A stretch of 64,000 nt of DNA from Microbacterium terregens (GTDB taxonomy: Bacteria; Pseudomonadota; Alphaproteobacteria; Sphingomonadales; Sphingomonadaceae), in contig NZ_BSEX01000015.1 in assembly GCF_027922045.1 (NCBI RefSeq), positions 62,001 to 126,000 on the forward strand, given 5' to 3'. Numbering within the stretch: the first letter of the stretch is position 1; each line of letters begins with the position of its first letter. Below, one piece after another: positions 7,320-16,755 of the stretch. Under the pieces are notes generated by a model. That model was not told the DNA's origin, ran no database searches, and saw nothing but the letters and a program-made list of their open reading frames with translations. The translations under genes and the position numbers were made by a program.

Positions 7320-8288
7320 ATGCGCCGTCCTGGATACCTGGGAATGATGCTCGCGCTGGCCCTGCTGGCCGCCCTGTTCTGGGTGGCCAGCAGCTGGACC
7401 GGAGCGGGCCCCGCAGAGAAGAACCTGTCGGTGGTGGTGCCCAGCGGCGCCAGCCTTTCCCGCGCGGCGACCGAACTGGAGAAGGCGGGGGCGATCCGCT
7501 CTGCCAACCGGTTCCTGCTGTTCGCCCGCGTGTTCGGCTCGGACGCTCCCATCCGCGCGGGCGAGTATGAGGTTCCAGCGCACGCGAGCCAGTCCGATGT
7601 GCTCGAGCTCCTCCAGAGCGGGAAGGTCATCCAGCGTTGGGTCACCGTGCCGGAGGGCATGCCCTCTGTTCTCGTGCATGAGACGCTGATGCGGGCCCCC
7701 TATCTCACGGGGTCGGTCGCGATCCCCGAAGAAGGCAGCGTCCTTCCGGACAGCTACAATTACCAACGCGGCGACACCCGGCAGCAGGTCCTGGACCAGA
7801 TGCAGAAGGCGATGCGCGACTATCTCGCCGTCGCCTGGAAACAGCGCAAGCCCACTGCCGCAGTTCATACTCCGCGTGAGGTTCTGACTCTCGCCTCGAT
7901 TGTGGAGAAGGAGACCGGCAAGGCGGCCGAGCGCCGCATGGTCGCAGCCGTCTACAGCAACCGCCTCAAGCAGGGCATGCCGCTTCAGGCAGATCCGACC
8001 GTCATCTACCCGGTGACCAAGGGGCGGCCGCTCGGTCGGCGGATCCTGCGATCGGAACTGAGCGCGAAGAACGGCTACAACACTTACGCTTCTCCCGGGC
8101 TGCCGGTCGGTCCAATCGCCAACCCGGGGCGGGAGTCGATCGACGCGGTGCTCAATCCCGCCGCGACCAGCGCGCTCTACTTCGTCGCGGACGGCACGGG
8201 CGGGCATGTGTTCGCGGACACGCTCGAACAGCACAATGCCAACGTGCGCAAATGGTACGCGATCCGCCGTGCGCGCGGGGAGATGTAG
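7320..8288 (+). CDS. mltG: Endolytic murein transglycosylase MltG
   Basis: MltG is an inner-membrane lytic transglycosylase that cuts nascent peptidoglycan strands and sets glycan length. The 322-residue protein has one N-terminal membrane anchor (about residues 4-24), a LysM-like region, then the YceG domain. The catalytic Glu lies in ASIVEKETG, with LQADPTVIY and YNTYASPGLPVGPI also conserved. I prefer ATG at 7320 over TTG at 7311 because AAGGA at 7305-7309 leaves about 10 bases before the ATG but only one before the TTG. It starts 37 bases after fabF. Confidence 0.95.
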   Translation: MRRPGYLGMMLALALLAALFWVASSWTGAGPAEKNLSVVVPSGASLSRAATELEKAGAIRSANRFLLFARVFGSDAPIRAGEYEVPAHASQSDVLELLQSGKVIQRWVTVPEGMPSVLVHETLMRAPYLTGSVAIPEEGSVLPDSYNYQRGDTRQQVLDQMQKAMRDYLAVAWKQRKPTAAVHTPREVLTLASIVEKETGKAAERRMVAAVYSNRLKQGMPLQADPTVIYPVTKGRPLGRRILRSELSAKNGYNTYASPGLPVGPIANPGRESIDAVLNPAATSALYFVADGTGGHVFADTLEQHNANVRKWYAIRRARGEM

Positions 8289-8293
8289 ATCGT

Positions 8294-8842
8294 CTAGTTC
8301 GGTCGCTTGGCGCTGGTGAGCCGCCGGCGTACTTCCGCGGTGAGCGCTTCCATGCTGTCCACCTGCCGGATGCCGTAGCGTTCGGCGGTGATGTCGACGT
8401 TGCCCTTGCGCCAGAAGCCGGGCGGGCACAGCACGATCAGCTTGCCCGACCGCGCATGCAGCCCCATCTCCAGCAAGCTGACGGGGCTTTGGGTGCCGGG
8501 TGCGAGATAGAGAACGATCACGTCGGCGGACTCGAGCGCGCTAAGTTCCCACTCGACCTGTTCGCGGAAGTGGGGTTCGCTCGCTTCGGGCTTCCAGGTC
8601 GGGTTCCAGTCCGTCCGACGCGGATTGAGGATCGTCACATCGAGGTCGCCGAGTGCTTTCACGAACTCGGCTTGCCAGTCCGTCGCCTTGCCCATGTCGA
8701 TGCTGCCGGCCAGGAACACGCGCGGGTGCGCATGATCCTGAGGAAGCGGCGCGGGGGACGTAATCAGCCGCGGCTGGGCCGCAGCCGTCCCCGAGAGGAC
8801 GACCGCGAGCGCCGGCAGCAGTGCGGACGGCAGGCGACCCAC
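8294..8842 (-). CDS. Nucleoside 2-deoxyribosyltransferase-like protein with signal peptide
   Basis: The C-terminal about 140 residues look like the nucleoside 2-deoxyribosyltransferase fold. It has a first strand VFLAGSID, an Asp in ESADVIVLYL and a putative nucleophilic Glu in SLLEMGLHARSGK. Known enzymes of this fold swap bases on deoxynucleosides; the substrate here is unknown. The only ordinary start between the eda stop and the domain is GTG at 8842, 8 bases after eda. From there residues 1-23 read as a signal peptide: short Arg-bearing start, LLPALAVVLSG core, cleavage near TAAAQP. That implies a periplasmic protein, unusual for this family. It is last in the zwf operon. The start is the least certain point. 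Confidence 0.7.
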   Translation of the reverse strand: MGRLPSALLPALAVVLSGTAAAQPRLITSPAPLPQDHAHPRVFLAGSIDMGKATDWQAEFVKALGDLDVTILNPRRTDWNPTWKPEASEPHFREQVEWELSALESADVIVLYLAPGTQSPVSLLEMGLHARSGKLIVLCPPGFWRKGNVDITAERYGIRQVDSMEALTAEVRRRLTSAKRPN

Positions 8843-8850
8843 GCCTGATT

Positions 8851-9462
8851 TCAGCGCTTCAGCTCGGCAGCCGCACGCGCCTTTGCCTCGACTTCTTCCA
8901 TCGTGCCCGTCGCGAGCCAGCTGCCGCCGACGCAGAGGACCGGATCGAACGCGAGCCATTCGGGGGCGCTCGCGAGCGTGATGCCGCCGGTCGGGCAGAA
9001 GCGCGCCTGGTAGAAGGGAGCGGCCAGCGCCTTCAGCGCCTTCAGCCCGCCCGATGCCTCTGCGGGAAAGAACTTGAAGTGGGTGAGGCCGAGGTCGAGG
9101 CCGCGCATGATGTCGCCGGCGTTGGCGATGCCCGGGAGGAACGGCACGCCGCTCTCGATGATCGGCGCTGCGAGCTTTTCGGTCAGGCCCGGCGACACGA
9201 TGAACTCGGCGCCGGCGTCCACGGCGTCTGCGAACTGCTTCGGGTTCACCACCGTGCCCGCGCCGACGATCGCGCCCTCGACCTTCTTCATCTCACGGAT
9301 CGCGTCGAGCGCAGCCGGGGTGCGCAGCGTCACCTCCAGCGTGCGGATGCCGCCGCGGACCAGAGCCTCGGCAAGCGGCCGGGCCGTAGCGGCGTCCTCG
9401 ATCACCAGCACCGGAATGACCGGACCCGCGTTCATGATGGTCTGGATCTCGGGGAAGGTCAT
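8851..9462 (-). CDS. eda: 2-keto-3-deoxy-6-phosphogluconate aldolase
   Basis: Eda splits KDPG into pyruvate and glyceraldehyde-3-phosphate, the last step of the Entner-Doudoroff pathway. The 203-residue class I aldolase has Glu43 in LEVTLRT and the Schiff-base Lys130 in THFKFFPAE, with the phosphate loop CPTGGIT. ATG at 9462 gives the normal length and shares an ATGA overlap with the glk stop, so the two are probably translationally coupled. Confidence 0.96.
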   Translation of the reverse strand: MTFPEIQTIMNAGPVIPVLVIEDAATARPLAEALVRGGIRTLEVTLRTPAALDAIREMKKVEGAIVGAGTVVNPKQFADAVDAGAEFIVSPGLTEKLAAPIIESGVPFLPGIANAGDIMRGLDLGLTHFKFFPAEASGGLKALKALAAPFYQARFCPTGGITLASAPEWLAFDPVLCVGGSWLATGTMEEVEAKARAAAELKR

Positions 9463-10427
9463 CGTGCGTGCTCCTGGGCAAAGGCGGCCGCGGCACCGAA
9501 CAGGCCGGGCTGGGGATGGGTGATGATCTTGACTGGGATCGTGTTCATCAGCTGCTGGAAACGCCCCTTTGCCACGAAGCGCTGGCCAAAGCCGGACTCG
9601 ATCAGCCGATCCTTGAGGCGCAGCCCGAGACCTCCCGCGATGACGACGCCGGTCGGCCCGTGTGCGAGCGCGAGGTCGCCGGCGACGCCGCCGAGCGAGA
9701 CGCAGAAGCGGTCGAGCGCGGCGACGGCGAGCTTGTCTCCGCCCTCGAACGCGAGCTGCCACAGCCGCTTGTCGTCCAGGTGGACGAACGGCTTGCCCTC
9801 GATCTGCGCCAGCGTCTCGTAGATGTGGACGAGGCCGGGACCCGCGCAGACCCGCTCGGCCGACACGCGGGTATAGGTCGGACGCAGGCGGCGGATGATC
9901 GCGTCGTCGATCTCATCGAGCGGCGCATAATCCTGATGCCCACCTTCGGTGGAGATAACGTGGTATTCGCCGCCCTCGCGGAACACCTGCGCGACGCCCA
10001 GGCCGGTGCCCGGGCCGCAGACGGTGAGGGAGCCGCGCTCCGGGAACGGGACGTCCGGGCCGCAGAGATGCACATAGGCGTCTCCGTCGAGCTGCCCGAC
10101 GGCATGCCCGATCGCGCCGAAGTCGTTGATGAGCGAATAGGCGTCGACGTCCAGCCGCTCCTTGATGAGCGGCGGCCGGATGATCCACGGGTTGTTGGTG
10201 AGCTTGATGAGCTCGGGGTTGATCGGCGAGGCGAGCGCGATCGCTGCCGCGCGCGGGACCGGTCGGTCCAGCCGCTCGGCAAAGGCCGCCCACGCAAGCG
10301 GGAAGGTGGCGTGTTCGGCCACCTTCTGCGTCACCGGCTCGCCGAGGTGGACGACGCGGCCGCCCTCTACCTCGGCAATGGCGAAGCGCGCGTGCGTGCC
10401 CCCGATATCAACCGCAACGACTTCCAT
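9459..10427 (-). CDS. glk: Glucokinase
   Basis: Glucokinase (322 residues, bacterial Glk type) phosphorylates glucose to glucose-6-phosphate with ATP. The phosphate motif VDIGGTHARFAIAE is at residues 5-18. Further family marks are INDFGAIGHAVG, GPGTGLGVAQV and the sugar-site region STEGGHQDYAPLD. It lies 42 bases after edd and overlaps eda by 4 bases, so glucose entry is encoded with the pathway that consumes it. This suits an organism that takes up free glucose. Confidence 0.96.
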   Translation of the reverse strand: MEVVAVDIGGTHARFAIAEVEGGRVVHLGEPVTQKVAEHATFPLAWAAFAERLDRPVPRAAAIALASPINPELIKLTNNPWIIRPPLIKERLDVDAYSLINDFGAIGHAVGQLDGDAYVHLCGPDVPFPERGSLTVCGPGTGLGVAQVFREGGEYHVISTEGGHQDYAPLDEIDDAIIRRLRPTYTRVSAERVCAGPGLVHIYETLAQIEGKPFVHLDDKRLWQLAFEGGDKLAVAALDRFCVSLGGVAGDLALAHGPTGVVIAGGLGLRLKDRLIESGFGQRFVAKGRFQQLMNTIPVKIITHPQPGLFGAAAAFAQEHAR

Positions 10428-10469
10428 TCCGCATCCTCTCCCTGTGCCCGGTTCCCCGCGGGTCGTTTT

Positions 10470-12290
10470 TTAAAAGCCTGCCATCGCAAGCATCGCCGAG
10501 GCGCCAGCCTCGGCCTCGCTGGCGCCATGACGCATGAGCGCGAACAGTTCGCGGCCGGTGCCGTCCGCAGCCGCCGGTGCCGACGCCAGTTCGCGTGCCT
10601 CCCACTCCGCCGGATCCACCAGCGCGGTGAGCACCCCCGCTTCGGCATCGAGGCGGACGATGTCGCCGTCACGCACCTTGCCGATCGGGCCGCCACCCAG
10701 CGCCTCGGGCGACAGGTGGATCGCGCACGGCACCTTGCCGCTCGCGCCCGACATGCGGCCGTCGGTGACCAGCGCCACGCGGAAGCCGCGGTTCTGGAGC
10801 ACGCCGAGCGGCGGGGTCAGCTTGTGGAGTTCGGGCATGCCGTTGGCGCGCGGACCCTGGTGGCGGACGACCACCACCACATCGCGGTCGAGCTCGCCGG
10901 CCTTGAACGCTTCCTGCACCTGCGCCTGGTCAGAGAAGACCCGGGCGGGCGCCTCGATGATCCAGCGGTCCCGCTCGACCGCCGACACCTTGATGCAGGC
11001 GCGGCCGAGATTGCCCTGGAGAATGCGGAACCCGCCTTCCGGCGAAAAGGGCGCGTCAACGGTGCGGACGATCGCCTCGTCCGCCGAACGCTCCCCATGC
11101 TCGCGCCAGACGAGCGTGTCGGCCTCGACCTCGGCCTTGCGGCCGTAGGCGGCCATGCCGTCCTTTGCGATCGTCATCACGTCGCCGTGCAGCAGGCCGG
11201 CGCCCAGCAGTTCGCGGATCACGAAGCTGGGGCCGCCGGCATCCTCGAACATGTTCACGTCCGCGGCGCCGTTCGGATAGACTCGCGCAAGCAGCGGCAC
11301 GGTCTTCGACAGCCGATCGAAATCCTCCCAATCCAGCACGATGCCGGCGCAGCGTGCGATCGCGGGCAGGTGGATCAGGTGGTTGGTGGAGCCGCCGGTC
11401 GCCAGCAGCACGATGGCCGCGTTGACGATCGCCTTTTCGTCGACACAGCGGCCGAGCGGACGGTAGTCCTCACCATCCCAGCCGATCTCCGCCAGGCGAT
11501 GAACCGCGGCGCGCGTCAGTTCCTGGCGCAGCTTGGTGCCTGGATTGGCGAACGCGGCGCCGGGGACGTGCAGGCCCATGGCCTCCATCATCATCTGGTT
11601 GGAGTTGGCGGTGCCGTAGAAGGTGCAGGTGCCCTTGCCATGATAGGCGGCGATTTCCGCATCGAGCAGTTCCTCGCGCGTCGCCTTGCCCTCGGCATAG
11701 CGCTCACGGACCGCGGCCTTGTCCTTGTTGGCGAGGCCCGACCGCATCGGGCCGCCGGGCACCATGACCATCGGGAGGTGACCGAAGCGCAGCGCCCCCA
11801 TCAGCAGGCCCGGCACGATCTTGTCGCAGATGCCGAGCAATGCCGCGCCCTCGAACATGCCGTGGCTGAGGGCGACGGCCGTCGAAAGGGCGATAGTGTC
11901 GCGGCTGAACAGCGACAATTCCATGCCCGGATAGCCCTGCGTCACGCCATCGCACATGGCCGGAACGCCGCCGGCGACCTGCGCGGTGATGCCCGCCTCG
12001 CGCGCCCAGACCTTCATCTGCTCGGGGTAGCGGTAGTAGGTGGCGTGCGCGGACAGCATGTCGTTGTAGGCGGTAACGATGCCCACGTTCATGTTCTTCG
12101 CCGGCCGCATGAAGTCGCGGTCTTCGTCCGTGCCCGCATAGCCGTGCGCGAGGTTCGCGCAGCCCAGCATCGGCCGGTCGACGCCGCTCTCGCGCTCCCG
12201 GTCGATCAGCGACAGATAGGCTGCCCGGCGGTCGCGCGAGTTGGCGATGACGCGGTCGGTGACCGCCGCGATTTCGGAGTGCAGCGTCAT
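10470..12290 (-). CDS. edd: 6-phosphogluconate dehydratase
   Basis: Edd dehydrates 6-phosphogluconate to KDPG, the defining Entner-Doudoroff step. The 606-residue protein belongs to the IlvD/Edd family of [4Fe-4S] dehydratases. Cluster-related segments include [30 protein letters not shown] and [14 protein letters not shown], and the C-terminal [14 protein letters not shown] is typical. It overlaps pgl by 4 bases (ATGA). Confidence 0.97.
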   Translation of the reverse strand: MTLHSEIAAVTDRVIANSRDRRAAYLSLIDRERESGVDRPMLGCANLAHGYAGTDEDRDFMRPAKNMNVGIVTAYNDMLSAHATYYRYPEQMKVWAREAGITAQVAGGVPAMCDGVTQGYPGMELSLFSRDTIALSTAVALSHGMFEGAALLGICDKIVPGLLMGALRFGHLPMVMVPGGPMRSGLANKDKAAVRERYAEGKATREELLDAEIAAYHGKGTCTFYGTANSNQMMMEAMGLHVPGAAFANPGTKLRQELTRAAVHRLAEIGWDGEDYRPLGRCVDEKAIVNAAIVLLATGGSTNHLIHLPAIARCAGIVLDWEDFDRLSKTVPLLARVYPNGAADVNMFEDAGGPSFVIRELLGAGLLHGDVMTIAKDGMAAYGRKAEVEADTLVWREHGERSADEAIVRTVDAPFSPEGGFRILQGNLGRACIKVSAVERDRWIIEAPARVFSDQAQVQEAFKAGELDRDVVVVVRHQGPRANGMPELHKLTPPLGVLQNRGFRVALVTDGRMSGASGKVPCAIHLSPEALGGGPIGKVRDGDIVRLDAEAGVLTALVDPAEWEARELASAPAAADGTGRELFALMRHGASEAEAGASAMLAMAGF

Positions 12291-12994
12291 GATTCGCTCC
12301 AGTGCACGTCGACCGGCAGTTCGACCTCGGACAGCACGCGCCCGATCGGCAGCGTAGAGCCGGCGCCCTCGCTGATCGCGCGCTCCAGCACCTCGCGCTT
12401 CTTCGCGCCGCTGATGGCGATCATCAGCGAGCGCGAGGAGGCGATTGCGGAGTGGGAAAGGGTGGCGCGAGCGACCGGCGCCTCTGGCGGCAGCGGGTCC
12501 GGCATGACGCCAAGCGCACGGCGCTCCTTCGGGCCCTGAAGCGCTTCGTCGAGATCGGGCCCGGGGAAGATGGAGGCGGTGTGCCCGTCCGTTCCCATGC
12601 CGAGAAGGCAGAGGTCGAGCGGCCAGTGCACGTCCTGAAGGCGGGCATCCGCTGCTCGGCCTGCCGCGCGATAATCTGCCGCCTTTTCGCTGGTCAGCGG
12701 CAGCACGCGTGCGCCCTTGGGCAGGAACACCTTGGCGATCCCCGTGACGTTCGACAGCTCATCGCCCATCGGCACGAGACGGTCGTCGGTCGGGACGATC
12801 GTCACCCGCTTCCAGTCGAGCTTGGCCTTTGCCAGCTTCTCGTAGATGGGCTGGGGCGTCTTGCCGCCCGGCAGCGCGATCACCGCCGCGCCGCGAGCGT
12901 CGATCGCGCTCTCGATGATGAACTGCACGTCCCCGGCGACGGCGTCGGCCATCTCGGCCGCGTCGTCATATTCCCACCATTCAATCTCGGTCAT
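12287..12994 (-). CDS. pgl: 6-phosphogluconolactonase
   Basis: Pgl hydrolyses 6-phosphogluconolactone made by Zwf. The 235-residue protein is of the NagB/DevB type, with [15 protein letters not shown] near residue 40, a phosphate site in [10 protein letters not shown], and [16 protein letters not shown] in the centre. It lies 87 bases after zwf, with hairpins in the gap, and overlaps edd by 4 bases. Confidence 0.95.
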   Translation of the reverse strand: MTEIEWWEYDDAAEMADAVAGDVQFIIESAIDARGAAVIALPGGKTPQPIYEKLAKAKLDWKRVTIVPTDDRLVPMGDELSNVTGIAKVFLPKGARVLPLTSEKAADYRAAGRAADARLQDVHWPLDLCLLGMGTDGHTASIFPGPDLDEALQGPKERRALGVMPDPLPPEAPVARATLSHSAIASSRSLMIAISGAKKREVLERAISEGAGSTLPIGRVLSEVELPVDVHWSES

Positions 12995-13020
12995 TCGATC
13001 ATCCTGCTTGCCGGCCGCCG

Positions 13021-13066
13021 GCGCAGGACCGGAGCTGGTCCTGCGCTCCTCTCCGAACCAACGGAG
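13021..13066 (-). repeat. Two tandem hairpins between zwf and pgl
   Basis: GCGCAGGACC (13021-13030) is perfectly complementary to GGTCCTGCGC (13037-13046) around a 6-base loop. A second stem, CTCCG/CGGAG with loop AACCAA, follows at 13051-13066. No U run follows on the operon strand, so these look like mRNA stability or processing elements rather than a terminator. Confidence 0.5.
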
Positions 13067-13081
13067 CGGGGCGGGGAAGGT

Positions 13082-14539
13082 TCACTCGTTCCACGTCACC
13101 CCGTCGCGCTCGGTCAGCGCGACGCTGGCGGTGGGGCCCCAGCTGCCCGAGGCATAGGGCTTGGGCTTCATGTCGTTCGCTTTCCAGCCCGCGCGGATCG
13201 CATCGATCCAGGCCCATTGCGCTTCGACCTCGTCCCGGCGCACGAACAGTGTCGGATCGCCCTCGATCAGATCGAGCAGCAGGCGCTCATAGGCGATGCG
13301 GCGACGGGTACTGGCGAAGGCGGTGGTCAGCGAGAGATCCAGCGGCACCTCGCGCAGGCGGATGCCTTCGCGGTCGAGCCCCGGCTCCTTCGCCATCACC
13401 AGCAGGCGGATATATTCCTCCGGCTGCAGGCGGATCACCAACGTGTTGGGCTGGAGCATGCCGCCGCGCTCGGCGAAGATCGAGTGCGGCACCGGCTTGA
13501 ACTGGATGGAGATTTCCGACTGGCGGGCTGCCAGCCGCTTCCCCGTACGCATGTAGAAGGGCACGCCCTGCCAGCGCCAGCTGTCCACATGCGCCTTCAC
13601 CGCGACAAAGGTCTCGGTGTTGGAGGGCTTCTCGAGCTCGTCCACATAGCCGCGGACGATCTCACCGTTGACGGCGCCATCGCGATACTGGCCGATGACC
13701 GTTTCCGACTGGACCTCGGCCGGTCCGATCGGCCGGAGCGAACGCAATACCTTCACCTTCTCGTCGCGAATGGCGGTGCCGTCGAAACGGGCCGGCGGCT
13801 CCATCGCGATCAGCGCGAGCAGCTGTAGCATGTGGTTCTGGACCATGTCCCGCAGCGCGCCGACATCGTCATAATATCCGGCGCGACCTTCGAGACCGAC
13901 GGTCTCCGAGACCGTGATCTGGACGTGGTCGATGCCGCGGGCATTCCAGATCGGCTCGAACATGGCGTTGCCGAAGCGCAGCGCCAGGATGTTCTGGACC
14001 GTTTCCTTGCCGAGATAATGGTCGATCCGGAAGGTGCGATCCTCGGGGAAAGCCTCGGCGACGATGTCGTTGATCTCGCGGCTGGACTTCAGGTCGTTGC
14101 CGAGCGGCTTCTCAAGCCCGATCCGCACATTGGAGCCGGCGAGGCCTGCCGACTCGAGCCCCTTGATCGTGGGTGCGAACAGCCACGGGGCGGTGGACAG
14201 GAAAATCGCGAGGCCGCCGGAGATGTCACCCAGCTTCTCGGCGAGACCGGCGAAGCCTTCGACCTGGGATGCGTCCATCGCGTGATAGTGCAGGCGGTCG
14301 AGAAAGCCTGCGACCGCCGCCTCGTCCTGCCGGTCCGCCGGGAGATGCTCATCGAGTGCCGTCTTGGCGAACGCGCGGTAGCCGGCGTCGTCATGGTCGT
14401 GACGTGCGGTGCCCGTGATGGTGAGCCCCTCCGGGAGCAGCCCGTCGGCATGGAGGCCGTACAGCGAAGGCAGCAACATGCGCTGCGCCAGGTCGCCCGT
14501 GGCCCCGAACAGCAGCAGCTTGCCGACCGGCTGTCTCAT
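13082..14539 (-). CDS. zwf: Glucose-6-phosphate dehydrogenase
   Basis: Zwf oxidises glucose-6-phosphate to the lactone with NAD(P)+. The 485-residue protein has the nucleotide motif GATGDLAQRMLLPSL (about residues 10-24) and the active-site segment RIDHYLGKETVQN with the catalytic His. I chose ATG at 14539 because AGGGAG lies 5 to 6 bases before it; a GTG two codons earlier overlaps that site. It is the first gene of the Entner-Doudoroff operon, with TAGAAT just upstream as a possible -10 box. Confidence 0.97.
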   Translation of the reverse strand: MRQPVGKLLLFGATGDLAQRMLLPSLYGLHADGLLPEGLTITGTARHDHDDAGYRAFAKTALDEHLPADRQDEAAVAGFLDRLHYHAMDASQVEGFAGLAEKLGDISGGLAIFLSTAPWLFAPTIKGLESAGLAGSNVRIGLEKPLGNDLKSSREINDIVAEAFPEDRTFRIDHYLGKETVQNILALRFGNAMFEPIWNARGIDHVQITVSETVGLEGRAGYYDDVGALRDMVQNHMLQLLALIAMEPPARFDGTAIRDEKVKVLRSLRPIGPAEVQSETVIGQYRDGAVNGEIVRGYVDELEKPSNTETFVAVKAHVDSWRWQGVPFYMRTGKRLAARQSEISIQFKPVPHSIFAERGGMLQPNTLVIRLQPEEYIRLLVMAKEPGLDREGIRLREVPLDLSLTTAFASTRRRIAYERLLLDLIEGDPTLFVRRDEVEAQWAWIDAIRAGWKANDMKPKPYASGSWGPTASVALTERDGVTWNE

Positions 14540-14622
14540 ATACACTCCCTTATTCTAGCTCCGGGCCTGCGATAGCCGGCCCGCCGCGGCGCGCAACCCG
14601 CAGGATCGCCAAACGGCTGCGC

Positions 14623-15549
14623 TTAGAGGACCAGTCCAGCGGCGGGATCGAACCCGGCCATGATGTTGAGGTTCTGCACCGCGGCTCCTGCCGCCCCCTT
14701 GCCGAGGTTGTCCAGCGTGGCGACGAGCCGCAACTGGCCAGTCACGGCATTGCCGAAGACGCGTACGGTCAGCCGGTCCGATCCGGCATTTTCCTCGATC
14801 GAGACGGTCGGCGCCTCCGCCGACCCGACACGCACGACAGGAGAGCCACGATAGGCGTCCTGGAGCGCCCCCTCAATCGCTGGGAGCGTGGGGCGGGGCG
14901 TCATCGCGTGGAGCGGCAGCGGAACCTCCACCACCATGCCGCGATAGGTGTTCGCGACGGCAGGCGTGAAGATCGGCGGATGCGCGAGCCGTGCGTGGCG
15001 CTGCATCTCGGCGACGTGCTTGTGGCCGAGCGCCATTGCATAGGCGCGGAACGCCGGCGGGTTCGGCTGCTGATACTCCTCGATCATCGATCGACCGCCG
15101 CCGGAAAAGCCGGAGACGGCATTCACGCTGACGGGCCAGTCGTGCGGGATGAGCCCTGCGCGGACGAGCGGGCGCACCAGCGCGAGGAAACCGGTGGGAT
15201 AGCAGCCCGGGTTCGCAACCCGTGCGGCTTCGGCGATCAGGGCCGGCTGGGCAGGTTCCAGCTCCGCCATTCCATAGACCCAGCCTTCGGACGTTCGATG
15301 CGCGGTCGAGGCGTCGATCACCCGCGTGCGATCGTTCTCGATCAGCGACACGGCCTCGCGAGCAGCGTCGTCGGGCAGGCATAGGATGACGAAATCGGCG
15401 TCGTTCAGCGCTTCCCGCCGCGCGGCCGGATCCTTGCGCCGACTGTCGTCGAGCGTGACCAGCGAGATTTCAGGCCGGCCGGCCAGTCGTTCGCGAATCT
15501 CGAGGCCCGTGGTGCCGGCGGCACCATCTATGAAGATGGTCGCGGTCAA
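14623..15549 (-). CDS. argC: N-acetyl-gamma-glutamyl-phosphate reductase
   Basis: ArgC reduces N-acetylglutamyl phosphate to the semialdehyde in arginine synthesis. At 308 residues it is the shorter, type 2 form. It has the NADP motif GAAGTTGLEIRERL and the catalytic Cys116 in NPGCYPTG. The start codon is TTG at 15549, fixed by a TTGA overlap with the stop of the NlpC-like gene upstream. No other arg gene is nearby. Confidence 0.95.
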   Translation of the reverse strand: MTATIFIDGAAGTTGLEIRERLAGRPEISLVTLDDSRRKDPAARREALNDADFVILCLPDDAAREAVSLIENDRTRVIDASTAHRTSEGWVYGMAELEPAQPALIAEAARVANPGCYPTGFLALVRPLVRAGLIPHDWPVSVNAVSGFSGGGRSMIEEYQQPNPPAFRAYAMALGHKHVAEMQRHARLAHPPIFTPAVANTYRGMVVEVPLPLHAMTPRPTLPAIEGALQDAYRGSPVVRVGSAEAPTVSIEENAGSDRLTVRVFGNAVTGQLRLVATLDNLGKGAAGAAVQNLNIMAGFDPAAGLVL

Positions 15550-16451
15550 GGCTGCCGCCTCCGGACAATAGGACCATGGGTGGCGATCAACGCCGCGATG
15601 GGTGCCCGTCCAACGCCCGTCGCGCCGACATGAACGGCGTTCTGCGCATCCAGCACGACTGCCGCATCGTCCTGGAAGAAGAGGATCTGGCCCCGCACGA
15701 AGGGCGCGGTCTCGGCCAGGTTCATGCCCATCTCCGTCGACTGAAGATCCAGGAAGCGGGGCGCTTCGATGCCGGCAAGCTGAAGCGAGAGAAAGACCAG
15801 CCCCGCGGTGTCGAGGCCGGCGCCCGAGCGCCCACCAGGACGCGCTGGGGCGCCCACCAGGCGCTCGGCTGCCGCCGCGATGTCCAGTGAAAGATCGTCG
15901 AGCGGCAGCAGCGCGTCCGCGTCGACATAGCCGCCGTCCACTTCGAACGCCGATTCGCCGGAACGGAGGGCGGCCACGCAGCTCCCCATCGCCAGCTCGC
16001 CGACGCTGTTGCTGTCGAGCGACGGCAGCGCCCGAACCTTGGCGTTTCGCACGGCGACAACGTGGGTCGGCGTCCAGAATGCCGTGAAGGCGTCCGCGTC
16101 GACAAAGCCAACACTCCCGTCGACCGGCGATGCGCCCCAGATATGGTTGCCGGAGAATTCCAGAGCGTCGAAGGGTTCGCCCGCAAGCACTTCCGAACGA
16201 ACGCTTTCCAAGACGCCGGCCTGCGCCAGAACCGGTGTGCTGCGGCCCGCGGTGCGCGGCACCGACAGGGCGTAATGCGGCGCGAACACGCGCGTTGCGA
16301 GGCGGATGTCGGCTAGGTCACGGCGCGCGGCATCGACGCGCGCGTCCAGGATCGAAGAGCGTCCCGCGAGCGAAAACCGGCTACGCGGTTGCCCTTCGGG
16401 CAACGAGCTCGCTGACTCGATCGTCCGCGAGGAAATGCCCGAACTCTGCAA
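15546..16451 (-). CDS. NlpC/P60-like protein lacking catalytic Cys and His
   Basis: The protein resembles bacterial cell-wall endopeptidases with SH3-like N-terminal domains (about residues 60-190) and a C-terminal NlpC/P60 domain (from about 205). In active enzymes the domain starts with D-C-S-G. Here the same place reads LDTAGLVFLSLQLAG, with Thr (codon ACC, bases 15809-15807) instead of the nucleophilic Cys. The later G-D-L-x-F-x-x-x-H-V-G block reads GQILFFQDDAAVVL, so the His is missing too. It is therefore likely a non-catalytic binding or scaffold protein. The chosen TTG at 16451 has AGGGG ahead of it but overlaps marR; TTG at 16403 is an alternative. It overlaps argC by 4 bases. Confidence 0.7.
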   Translation of the reverse strand: MQSSGISSRTIESASSLPEGQPRSRFSLAGRSSILDARVDAARRDLADIRLATRVFAPHYALSVPRTAGRSTPVLAQAGVLESVRSEVLAGEPFDALEFSGNHIWGASPVDGSVGFVDADAFTAFWTPTHVVAVRNAKVRALPSLDSNSVGELAMGSCVAALRSGESAFEVDGGYVDADALLPLDDLSLDIAAAAERLVGAPARPGGRSGAGLDTAGLVFLSLQLAGIEAPRFLDLQSTEMGMNLAETAPFVRGQILFFQDDAAVVLDAQNAVHVGATGVGRAPIAALIATHGPIVRRRQP

Positions 16452-16755
16452 GAAAATCTGCCCCTTCGCTGGTTTGTGCGACGAAGATGTTGCGTTTGTC
16501 CGCTTCGTCGCGCTGACGGCGCAGATAGCCGAGGGTGCCCAGCCTGTTCAAGGCGCGCGTGACGACCGGCTTCGACACGTTCAATGCCCGCGCCAAGCCG
16601 CGCACCGTATGCGGGCCCGGCTCGAGATAGACAAGCAGCATCAGCGCCATCTGGCGATTGGTCAGGTCGGGTTCACCGGACCGGACGTAATCGACCAGTC
16701 CGCGCATCCACCTCCCGAGCGAGTTCTCGGAGAACGGTTTCACGTTTTCTCCCAT
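16381..16755 (-). CDS. MarR-family transcriptional regulator
   Basis: This is a 124-residue winged-helix DNA-binding protein. The segment TVRGLARALNVSKPVVTRAL (about residues 51-70) is the helix-turn-helix, and GYLRRQRDEADKRNIFV is the wing. MarR proteins usually bind DNA as dimers and let go when a small ligand binds. ATG at 16755 gives MGENVKPFSENSLG. Its 3' end overlaps the NlpC-like gene, suggesting joint transcription. The target is unknown. Confidence 0.85.
   Translation of the reverse strand: MGENVKPFSENSLGRWMRGLVDYVRSGEPDLTNRQMALMLLVYLEPGPHTVRGLARALNVSKPVVTRALNRLGTLGYLRRQRDEADKRNIFVAQTSEGADFLAEFGHFLADDRVSELVARRATA

Noticed and set aside
9468..12539. A very long (1023-codon) open frame on the plus strand opposite glk and edd
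   Set aside because: It is antisense to clearly assigned Entner-Doudoroff genes, has the Arg/His/Asp-heavy make-up of reverse-frame shadows in GC-rich DNA, and shows no domain.
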